DNA of 20,155 nt from Phycisphaerales bacterium UBA1161 (GTDB lineage Bacteria; Planctomycetota; Phycisphaerae; Tepidisphaerales; Tepidisphaeraceae). The position numbers and the translations under genes were made by a program. Where the stretch lies: assembly GCA_002311745.1 (NCBI GenBank), contig DBZL01000049.1:1-20155 (forward strand), read 5' to 3'. Under the pieces are notes generated by a model. The model did not search any database. It saw nothing but the letters and a program-made list of their open reading frames with translations, and had not been told where the DNA came from. This document shows, one piece after another, positions 7,899-14,270 of this stretch. Position 1 is the stretch's first letter. The number at the start of each line of letters is the position of its first letter.

Positions 7899-7947
7899 CT
7901 GAAATCTGAAATTTCAAATTTGAGATTTGAGATTTGAGATTTGAGAT
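7899..7947. repeat. Heptamer repeat array (seven 7-bp units)
   Basis: Seven consecutive heptamers fill the space between yceI and the next gene: CTGAAAT twice, TTCAAAT once, TTGAGAT four times. The last unit ends 5 bp before the ATG at 7953. The array can pair with itself (TGAAATTTCA is palindromic at the junction). Similar strings occur between genes in planctomycete genomes to my memory. Confidence 0.85.
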
Positions 7948-7952
7948 CATCC

Positions 7953-8813
7953 ATGCTTCCCGCTTCGACCATCCTTCTGGGCTTCGTGCTTCCCGCGCTG
8001 ATCGCCGCCGTTGGCTTGGCCTGGGGTTGGCGATGGATCGGGCCGACGGTGATGTGCGGGGCGTTTGCCCTGGCGTTTTGGAAAGTGCGCCAGGCTCCGG
8101 GTTGGCCGCCGGGGGCCGCGGACGTCGTCGACTGGATCTTTTATTTTGCGGTGGCCATCGGCCTGTTGGGCACGATTGACGTCCTGCTGTGTCCGCCGCT
8201 TTGGCTGCGCGCGCTGGTGCTGCTCGTGCTGTGGCGAATCATGGTGCGAACGCTGCTTCAGCGCCTGGCCGCCGATTCGCTGGACATCCCCGCTGAACAG
8301 GGCATCGACCTGACAACGCTTGCGGCGCTGATCTGGTGGCTGGGATTGGAAAACCTGGCCCAGAAAAATCCGTCGTTCCTCGCCCCGCTGCTTTTGGCGA
8401 TTCTTTCGGGCGCCTCGGCGGTTTTGCTGTTTTGCTGGGGAACGATGGAAGAGGCGAAGTTGGCCGTGTCCATTGGCGCAATCGCCTTGGCGGCGACGGC
8501 GGCGTGCGCGATTCGCCGGCCCGCGGCACCCCTGCGCGGCGCGGCCTCGGCGCTGGGGCTGGTCCTCCTCCTGCTCCTGGTGCACGCCTATTTTTACGCC
8601 CCGGATGAGATTCCGCCCGCCCAGCAGTTTTGGGCCGCGGTATTCGTCCTCTCACCGCTTTTGGCGTTCGCGGGGGACCTGCCGGGGGTACAGCGCTGGC
8701 CGCCGTTCTGGCGACTGGCCGCCAGGCTTTTGCCGGTGCTGCTGGCGGCGGGCGCAGCCGCCGCCTTCAGCCTCCGTCTTGTCCTCCAGGCTCAAAACGC
8801 GGAAGTGTCCTAA
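7953..8813 (+). CDS. Polytopic membrane protein, unknown function
   Basis: The 286-aa product is almost wholly hydrophobic, with about nine to ten predicted membrane helices (for example ILLGFVLPALIAAVGLAW, IFYFAVAIGLLGTIDVLL, LAPLLLAILSGASAVLLF and RLLPVLLAAGAAAAFSLRL). No catalytic or transporter motif is recognisable. The ATG at 7953 is preceded by the heptamer array rather than by a good Shine-Dalgarno site. The only purine stretch is the GAGA of the last repeat unit. High-GC codon use matches the core genes to its left. It lies 62 bp after yceI on the same strand and may be its last operon partner. It ends tail-to-tail with the first island gene, overlapping by 4 bp. Confidence 0.7.
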   Translation: MLPASTILLGFVLPALIAAVGLAWGWRWIGPTVMCGAFALAFWKVRQAPGWPPGAADVVDWIFYFAVAIGLLGTIDVLLCPPLWLRALVLLVLWRIMVRTLLQRLAADSLDIPAEQGIDLTTLAALIWWLGLENLAQKNPSFLAPLLLAILSGASAVLLFCWGTMEEAKLAVSIGAIALAATAACAIRRPAAPLRGAASALGLVLLLLLVHAYFYAPDEIPPAQQFWAAVFVLSPLLAFAGDLPGVQRWPPFWRLAARLLPVLLAAGAAAAFSLRLVLQAQNAEVS

Positions 8814-9250
8814 TTTGGAATTGCCACCATCGGGGCTTCTGGCCACGCCATCAACACAAGAAATAGCAATGCCAAAAAGAGGCACAGATAGCAAAGGTAT
8901 TCGCAGGTGGCCGAAAGTGGCGGTTTTTTTACGACGTTGGGTTCGATGCGCCTTTCGGCCCCGGAAAGCAGTCTATTTTTCTGTTCGATCAGATTTGCCA
9001 GATATCCTCGCGCAAACCACACTTCGGCGTATGCTCGCAATGATCCGAGCAGGATACCTAGTGACAGTGACAATAACGCCGAGCGATGCGCAAACTCAGA
9101 AATGCCAGTGCGCGTGCCCCTTTCAAGCGAAACGAGAATGGTTAACGCCCCGGCCGCCAGCCCAACCAAGTATCGCATCCAGCCATAAACTTTCTCCTCC
9201 TTTTGGGCAAAGAGATCACCCACTTCCTTTAGGTCGCCCCAAGTAGTCAT
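8810..9250 (-). CDS. Small three-helix membrane protein, unknown
   Basis: Starting at ATG 9250 the product is 146 aa: a soluble N terminus (MTTWGDLKEVGDLFAQKEEKVYGW), two close helices at about 26-43 and 54-72, a charged central part (about 75-117), and a third helix at about 118-140 (YLCYLCLFLALLFLVLMAW). A further upstream in-frame start is possible but adds Arg/Trp-rich residues that overlap the end of the transposase gene. No clear ribosome binding site is seen. Base composition is less GC-rich than the gene to its left, as in the rest of the island. I do not recognise the family. The two-helix hairpin plus C-terminal helix is the kind of layout seen in membrane effectors of defence modules, but that is speculation. 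Confidence 0.55.
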   Translation of the reverse strand: MTTWGDLKEVGDLFAQKEEKVYGWMRYLVGLAAGALTILVSLERGTRTGISEFAHRSALLSLSLGILLGSLRAYAEVWFARGYLANLIEQKNRLLSGAERRIEPNVVKKPPLSATCEYLCYLCLFLALLFLVLMAWPEAPMVAIPN

Positions 9251-9308
9251 GACATTATTTTCGTCGAGACGTACCTTGTTCGATGAGGGAATTTGCCACC
9301 GCCGACAG

Positions 9309-10139
9309 TCAAATCGCCGCCAGCAATTCGTCCAGCCCCCAGACATGATCCGTCACGCCAGCCGCCATAGCCGGGGTGATCCGTAGCGAGCCGTGGACGC
9401 GGCAGAAGTTGTAGTGGGCGCCGTGTATGGCCACGGCCGCCGCCAGATTTTCAAACTTCTTTGAAAACCCCAGCGACAGGCGGGTAAACCCGCGCACGAA
9501 GGTGCGAATCGAAAGATTGTTCCTTTCGACGTGGCTGGTGCAGATTGATTTAAGGTCGATGTCTGCCAAGCCCGTGATTTGACGCCTCTCCGAAGCGACC
9601 ATCACGGGCCGACCATACCGGCCGGGTTGAACCGGCTCGGCAAATTCCTTTATGATTTGACCATAGGCAACCTCATCGCCGAAGGATTCCCTGACCGCTG
9701 CGGGGTAAGCATTCCATCCATCCGTTGAAAGCTGCGGATACTGTGTCACGATCCGATCCGCCAAGTCAGCCACAAACGCCTTGGTTACTTCCGCATTTCG
9801 CTTGCCGATGGCATAGCAGGCGATCAATTTCGTGTCTTGGTCGAACGCGATGTAAAGGAATTGATCGCCAAGCATCGGATTGAATCTCTCGGTCGCATTG
9901 AGCCGATCCTGTTTCTTTTTCACAAAGGCCCAAATTTCGTCGGCTTCAATGTGCCGAAGCCGAAGACCGCGAAGATTCGCATCAAGGAATTTTCGCGCCT
10001 TTTCTCCGATCCGGCGCGTAAGGCTCATGACGGTGTTTCGATTGATCCCGGTGATACGCTCAATCGACCGGATGGAGTTTCCTTCGACCAGCAGGTGAAT
10101 AACCTGAATTTGCTCGTCGCGTGTGAGTGCGTTTGCCAT
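9309..10139 (-). CDS. IS1-type DDE transposase
   Basis: The 276-aa product has an N-terminal helix-turn-helix (IQVIHLLVEGNSIRSIERITGINRNTVMSLTRRIG, residues about 11-45). It then has an RNase H-like DDE domain: ADEIW (first Asp), LSTDGWNAYPAAV (second Asp), and HVERNNLSIRTFVRGFTRLSLGFSKKFENL (Glu of the HxERxN block typical of IS1-like transposases). It is a single intact frame, unlike classical IS1, which needs a programmed frameshift between insA and insB. The start ATG 10139 has an AAGGGA site. I looked for terminal inverted repeats in about 60 bp on the left and 190 bp on the right and found no convincing pair. It may be a solitary transposase gene or an element with short ends. Confidence 0.88.
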   Translation of the reverse strand: MANALTRDEQIQVIHLLVEGNSIRSIERITGINRNTVMSLTRRIGEKARKFLDANLRGLRLRHIEADEIWAFVKKKQDRLNATERFNPMLGDQFLYIAFDQDTKLIACYAIGKRNAEVTKAFVADLADRIVTQYPQLSTDGWNAYPAAVRESFGDEVAYGQIIKEFAEPVQPGRYGRPVMVASERRQITGLADIDLKSICTSHVERNNLSIRTFVRGFTRLSLGFSKKFENLAAAVAIHGAHYNFCRVHGSLRITPAMAAGVTDHVWGLDELLAAI

Positions 10140-10224
10140 TGCGAATCCCTTTCCCTTGTTGGGCGGAACTCGCTAAAATGCTGTTTCCAAGGCGGCAGTT
10201 AGCGTATCCCGCTGATTGTCACTT

Positions 10225-10255
10225 CCCCGGTTGTTGATAGCAGCCGGGGTTTCTT
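10225..10255 (+). terminator. Terminator-like hairpin upstream of the RHH gene
   Basis: CCCCGGTTG and CAGCCGGGG (10225-10233 and 10241-10249) form a 9-bp stem with one G-U pair and a 7-nt loop, followed by TTTCTT. Read on the plus strand it looks like a weak rho-independent terminator. No plus-strand gene precedes it, so it would either insulate the RHH promoter from read-through or end an unseen short transcript. Confidence 0.4.
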
Positions 10256-10261
10256 ATGGGA

Positions 10262-10334
10262 TTTATTGTACAGACAATAAACACGCGGTCAAGAAACATC
10301 TGTTGACTTTTCCGTTTTTTGTCTGTACATTAAA
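10262..10334. promoter_or_regulatory. Paired operator-like sites around the RHH promoter
   Basis: TGTACAGACAA (10267-10277) recurs as its exact reverse complement TTGTCTGTACA (10319-10329). With flanks, 10262-10282 and 10314-10334 match at 19 of 21 positions in inverted orientation. The left copy is itself a dyad (TTTATTGT-ACAG-ACAATAAA). The centres are 52 bp apart, close to five helical turns. The right copy covers the -10 box and transcription start and the left one lies upstream of the -35 box. This is what an autorepressor binding site pair would look like. The RHH protein is the obvious candidate (inference). Confidence 0.65.
10303..10331 (+). promoter_or_regulatory. Near-consensus sigma70-type promoter of the RHH-GmrSD operon
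   Basis: TTGACT (10303-10308), a 17-nt spacer and TACATT (10326-10331) form a good promoter. The predicted start point, about 7 nt after the -10 box, is the A of the ATG at 10338. There is no Shine-Dalgarno site before that ATG, which agrees with a leaderless message. Confidence 0.7.
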
Positions 10335-10337
10335 GTC

Positions 10338-10580
10338 ATGAGTAAACGAGGCAGACCAAAGAGCCAAAAACATGGCCTAAAGAGCGTCCGACTGGACCTT
10401 CGGGCGGCAGAGGATGAGCGGCTGGCCTTCAAATTGGCTGCCGATCTTGCCGGCTTACCGCTTTCGACATGGATTCGCGAACGGCTACGAAAATTGGCGG
10501 CAAAGGAATTGGAGTCTGAGGGGCGCCAGGTTCCATTCTATCAACATCTAATGGAGCCAACACATGGCACGGGCGGTTGA
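10338..10580 (+). CDS. Ribbon-helix-helix regulator with AT-hook-like N terminus
   Basis: The 80-aa product starts MSKRGRPKSQK, which contains an AT-hook-like RGRPK core, and continues as a ribbon-helix-helix domain: beta strand KSVRLDL (15-21), helix A (AAEDERLAFKLAADLAG) and helix B (PLSTWIRERLRKLAAKELE). Family knowledge: RHH proteins of the Arc/CopG class bind DNA as dimers and often repress their own operon. The promoter is bracketed by matching operator-like sites. The gene seems to be leaderless and overlaps the restriction gene by 17 nt, so both come from one message. It could also be an antitoxin-like partner of the nuclease. Autorepression is the simpler reading. Confidence 0.75.
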   Translation: MSKRGRPKSQKHGLKSVRLDLRAAEDERLAFKLAADLAGLPLSTWIRERLRKLAAKELESEGRQVPFYQHLMEPTHGTGG

Positions 10581-12288
10581 TTTTGAGGATTGTGGAATTG
10601 CGGAGGCGATTTCCAAGTACCGGTTAAAGGTTCCGGTTAATCAGCGATCCTACAAATGGGAAGACGAGCACGTTCAAGACCTGTTTACAGACCTTGAAAA
10701 TGCGATAAACCAGAGCGCTGAAAACTGCGAATATTTCCTTGGAACGATGGTCTTCATTAAGGGCGACGATCAGGACTACGAAGTTGCGGACGGACAACAA
10801 AGACTGGCAACAGTTGTCATTTTGTTCGCTGCAATTCGGGACTATCTTTTCCAAGACACATCGCAAAGTAAACTGTTTACGGACATCCGCAAGCGATACC
10901 TATTGTCATTCGACATGGACAAGGACGATGAACTTCCCAATCTGACGTTAAATCTCGAAGACAATGACTTTTTCCGCCGTCGTATTCTCTGCGATCCAGG
11001 CGCTACGGGTCGAATTGAGGATGGCAATGAGAAACGGCAATCACATAAGCTGATAAGCGGTGCGGCAAAGCTGGCGCAAACCTTTGTACAAAAGATAACC
11101 AGCACCTCGAATCCATCGCATCGAATCGAGCGCATCAAAGAATGGATAAAATTCTTGAGGGACTCAGCCCGCGTTATTCTCGTCAAAGTTCCAAATCCCA
11201 GCAAAGCGTTCACAATTTTTGAAACACTCAACGATCGCGGGTTGCGCCTTTCTCAGGTCGATCTCTTAAAAAATCATATTTATGGGCTGGCCAGCCGATC
11301 CGACAGACTTGGCGAAGCCCAGCGAATGTGGACGGAAATGTATGGGGCCTTAGAGGCCAATGGACGCGAGGATTTGGCATTGGACTATATTCGGCAATTG
11401 TGGATTTCTTACAAGGGACACGTAACGGCGGAAAACCTGTACGACGAAATCAAGGGATTCGCAAAATCTCCGGCGAAGGCAATCGAGTTGGCCGAAATGT
11501 TATCCAGTAACGCGATACAGTTCACGGCGTTACTAAATCCGCTGCACCCCTATTGGGGCGCTCATACGGATGCCACAATTCGCTGCGTTGGCGTTTTAGA
11601 AAACAATCTGAGAATTGATCGAATTCGCCCGCTGTTATTGGCCGTCTTGGCCGCATTTGAAAACAAAAAAGACGTGGAACGCGCGTTTCGGTTGTGCGTT
11701 TCGTGGGCGGTACGATTTCTTATTGTCGGGGGAATTGGTAGCGGCACCATTGAGAAGTTTTATGCGAGTTCGGCACCGAAGTTGCGAAACAAAGAGCTGA
11801 AGACCCCCCAGGCGCTTGCCGACGAAATGGGGAAGCACGTTCCGTCAGATGAGGACTTCAAGAATGCGTTTGCAACCGCTAATGTTTCAAGGTCGTATTA
11901 TTCGAGGTATTACCTTCATGTTCTTGACCGATACGAAAAGGACAAGGGAACAACAACCGTCAGAGACGCTGCGCTGGCTACCGATGATGAGGCTGAACGA
12001 TACGACCTTGAACATGTAATTCCGCGAAAGGGAGACTATCCGCTGGATGAGGAAACGAGACTATCTCTTATAAACAGGCTCGGCAATCAGGCTTTAATGG
12101 CGAAAACGGACAATTCGCCCGCCAAAAGCGACACTTTCGATCAGAAAAAGAACCTGTACAAAAGGTCTGTGTTTGTGCTCACCCAACGAATAGGGAAATC
12201 AAAATCTTGGGGCCGGAACGAGGTTGACGAACATCAGGCATATATGGCGGAGATGGCGCCAAAAGCATGGCCGCTCAAAGTTGTTTAG
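10564..12288 (+). CDS. Single-chain GmrSD-type modification-dependent restriction endonuclease (DUF262 + DUF1524)
   Basis: The 574-aa product joins a GmrS-like DUF262 domain to a GmrD-like DUF1524 HNH nuclease. The first domain shows VPVNQRSYKW (23-32) and the hallmark DGQQRLAT (76-83), proposed to act in nucleotide hydrolysis and sensing. The second shows LEHVIPRK with the catalytic-type H484, then NRLGNQALM (N508) and the NSPAKSDTFDQKKNLYKRS block. Relatives (GmrSD, BrxU, SspE) cut phage DNA carrying modified bases or use modification as a cue. The modification recognised here cannot be read from sequence. The start ATG 10564 has GGAG 7 nt upstream and overlaps the RHH gene. The gene is less GC-rich than its flanks, which suggests transfer. 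Confidence 0.88.
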   Translation: MARAVDFEDCGIAEAISKYRLKVPVNQRSYKWEDEHVQDLFTDLENAINQSAENCEYFLGTMVFIKGDDQDYEVADGQQRLATVVILFAAIRDYLFQDTSQSKLFTDIRKRYLLSFDMDKDDELPNLTLNLEDNDFFRRRILCDPGATGRIEDGNEKRQSHKLISGAAKLAQTFVQKITSTSNPSHRIERIKEWIKFLRDSARVILVKVPNPSKAFTIFETLNDRGLRLSQVDLLKNHIYGLASRSDRLGEAQRMWTEMYGALEANGREDLALDYIRQLWISYKGHVTAENLYDEIKGFAKSPAKAIELAEMLSSNAIQFTALLNPLHPYWGAHTDATIRCVGVLENNLRIDRIRPLLLAVLAAFENKKDVERAFRLCVSWAVRFLIVGGIGSGTIEKFYASSAPKLRNKELKTPQALADEMGKHVPSDEDFKNAFATANVSRSYYSRYYLHVLDRYEKDKGTTTVRDAALATDDEAERYDLEHVIPRKGDYPLDEETRLSLINRLGNQALMAKTDNSPAKSDTFDQKKNLYKRSVFVLTQRIGKSKSWGRNEVDEHQAYMAEMAPKAWPLKVV

Positions 12289-12390
12289 GCGCCGGCGTCC
12301 ACCAATTTCAAATTAAAAGAGACTACCCAAAACATGATGTCCGGTGAATAATCTCGACGGGCCGCGAACCATCCGATAAGTTTGAAGCAG

Positions 12391-13848
12391 ATGTCTCGTT
12401 TTCTTCCCTTGTTGATCTTCGCGATTTGGCTGTATGGGCCGGCCGACGCGGCGGGCGCCTGGAGGCTCGGCCCCGCCCTGGGGTTATTTCTTGGTGTTTA
12501 TGCGCTGCTGGTCCTGGCCATGGCGGTGTGCAGCCGGCTGTTGCGCCGCACGCCCATGGACGACTTGCAGCGGCGGCTGCGGCGCTTCAACCGGATGATG
12601 TCGGCGGCGCGCATCCTGGTGCCGGCGTGGTTTGCCGTGGGCGTCTACTGTCTGGGTTGGAAGGCCATAGTCGCCGGCTGGCTGTCGCACACCCCATTGG
12701 GCAGGCCCGACCTCTACACCCCCGGTCTGCTGCTCGGATCGCTGCCGGCGTTTTTGGCCCTGGCGGGGCTGATCTGGGCCCAGTATCCCGCCGAGCGCTC
12801 CCTCCGCGAGCAGAACATCTTAATTCAGCTCAACGAGGATTTGCCGTTTTGCGCCCCGCCCGGATTTTGGTCGTATTTTCAGGTCAAGATTCGCTTGCAG
12901 ATTCTGTTTGCGTTGGCGCCGGCCATCGTGCTGACGGGTTTGCGCGACGTGCTGTGGGTGACGCTGCCCCCGATGCTCGACCACGTCTCTTGGGTGCGCT
13001 ACCACCCGGATTGGATGGATGCGATCATTTCCCTGCCGGCGACGGTTCTGGTTCTGCTGCTGGCGCCGGTGATTTTGCGCTACGTGCTGCAGGCGCACTC
13101 GATGCCAGATTCCCCCCTGCGGCGAAGGCTGGAGGAAATTTGCCGGCGGCACCACATCGGCTACCGCGACGTGCTCTTGTGGCGGACCAGCCACCAGATC
13201 AGCAACGCCGCCGTCATGGGCCTGATCCCCCAGGCGCGGTACATCCTGCTGAGCGATCTGCTTCTGGAGACGATGAGCGACCAGCAAATCGAGGCTGTGT
13301 TCGCCCACGAGCTGGGCCACGTGATTCACCGGCATTTGTATTGGCTGGCGGCGGCGGTGGTGGCCCTGCTGTTGATCTTCAGCGGTCCCGGTCAGTGGTT
13401 GGCCGACCGCCTGGCTTCCCTGCGGCATCCGTTGCCGGACTCCATCCAGTGGGTTGTGCTGGGGGGCGGGGCCCTGGCGATCTTTGCCCTGGTCTTCGGA
13501 TACGTCAGCCGGCGCTTTGAGCAGCAGGCCGACGTTTTTGCCGCCCGGACCATCCAGGGGTTAGAGCAGCCGCCCACCCATGCCGCCGCCTTCGTCTCCG
13601 CCCAGGGGGCGGCCGTGTTCTGTTCGGCCCTGCAACGCATCGCCGCCGTCAACAACATCCCCGTGGCCGCGCCAAGTTGGTCCCATGGCAGCATCTACAA
13701 ACGGATGCGGTTTCTGTCGCAACTGGGGCAGGACCCGGCCAAAACGGCGCACTTCGATCGCTCTATGTTCAGGCTCTACCTGGCTTTATCCGCATGGTTG
13801 CTGTTATCGGGGATTTGGCTGTTTTCCCTGCTACGGGGTTCGGCTTGA
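12391..13848 (+). CDS. M48-family membrane zinc metallopeptidase (Ste24/HtpX-like)
   Basis: The 485-aa product has several N-terminal membrane helices (for example LPLLIFAIWLYG, LGLFLGVYALLVLAMAVCSRL, ILFALAPAIVLTGL and ISLPATVLVLLLAPVILRYVL). The M48 catalytic core follows: HELGH at 306-310 inside VFAHELGHVIHRH, and the third zinc ligand E377 in RRFEQQADVFAAR. Two more helices flank the core and a last one ends the protein. The length and many helices resemble Ste24-type proteases more than HtpX. Family role: degradation or processing of membrane proteins. The ATG at 12391 has only a weak purine stretch before it. A TTG at 12382 is an alternative. The gene is GC-rich like the core genome and lies 103 bp after the island. 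Confidence 0.9.
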   Translation: MSRFLPLLIFAIWLYGPADAAGAWRLGPALGLFLGVYALLVLAMAVCSRLLRRTPMDDLQRRLRRFNRMMSAARILVPAWFAVGVYCLGWKAIVAGWLSHTPLGRPDLYTPGLLLGSLPAFLALAGLIWAQYPAERSLREQNILIQLNEDLPFCAPPGFWSYFQVKIRLQILFALAPAIVLTGLRDVLWVTLPPMLDHVSWVRYHPDWMDAIISLPATVLVLLLAPVILRYVLQAHSMPDSPLRRRLEEICRRHHIGYRDVLLWRTSHQISNAAVMGLIPQARYILLSDLLLETMSDQQIEAVFAHELGHVIHRHLYWLAAAVVALLLIFSGPGQWLADRLASLRHPLPDSIQWVVLGGGALAIFALVFGYVSRRFEQQADVFAARTIQGLEQPPTHAAAFVSAQGAAVFCSALQRIAAVNNIPVAAPSWSHGSIYKRMRFLSQLGQDPAKTAHFDRSMFRLYLALSAWLLLSGIWLFSLLRGSA

Positions 13849-13876
13849 CAGCTTCGCCGGCCTTCGCCTATCGTGC

Positions 13877-14110
13877 TGCCTAAACCGCCGAAGCCTTGGG
13901 AGCCAACCCCGGGGCGCGGGGAACCCATCGCGGGGCGAGTGCCCCGCGCAGCTTTTGGGGATCGGTTTGCCGGTCGGAAGCAGCGGCTCCGAGTGGTTCG
14001 GATGTCCCGGCATCGCTGGCTGGTGAGCCTTTCCCAGAAGTAGGGGCGAATCGGCCCTTGTGGCTGAGGGCGACTTTCAACGCCCAGCCCGTCAGCTAAC
14101 CTCGCAGGCA
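13877..14110 (+). ncRNA. ydaO/yuaA-type cyclic-di-AMP riboswitch
   Basis: The 3' half carries the hallmark strings of this class: AGGGGCGAATCGG (14042-14054) and CCCGTCAGCTAACCTCGCAG (14088-14107). The 5' half has GCCTAA followed by CTTGGGAGCCAACC. The closing stem is TGCCT (13877-13881) with AGGCA (14106-14110). It begins about 28 nt after the M48 stop and precedes an APC/USP transporter, the usual target of this riboswitch. In the known class, ligand binding turns expression off. The segment between the two conserved halves is about 130 nt, far longer than usual, and contains a perfect hairpin (CGCGGGGC-GAGT-GCCCCGCG, 13929-13948). Confidence 0.9.
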
Positions 14111-14134
14111 TCTGAAAGGGAAATCACGCTTGCC

Positions 14135-14165
14135 AGTGGCTTGTGGTCGATACGACCCGGCCACT
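14135..14165 (+). promoter_or_regulatory. Possible expression-platform hairpin of the riboswitch
   Basis: Downstream of the aptamer a compound hairpin can form: outer stem AGTGGC/GCCACT and inner stem GGTCG/CGACC with an ATA loop, followed by only TTT-CATG. It may be a weak terminator or one state of a switch. The 14166-14256 leader up to the ribosome binding site (AGGAG, 14257-14261) shows no better terminator. Confidence 0.35.
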
Positions 14166-14270
14166 TTCATGCTGCCCCCCCTTTTGAGCTCGTAGTTCTG
14201 AACGACTTCGGCTGGGCTTGCGCGCCGGTTCGTTTGCGCAAGGCCGGCCGGTGGGCAGGAGTCCGCACGC

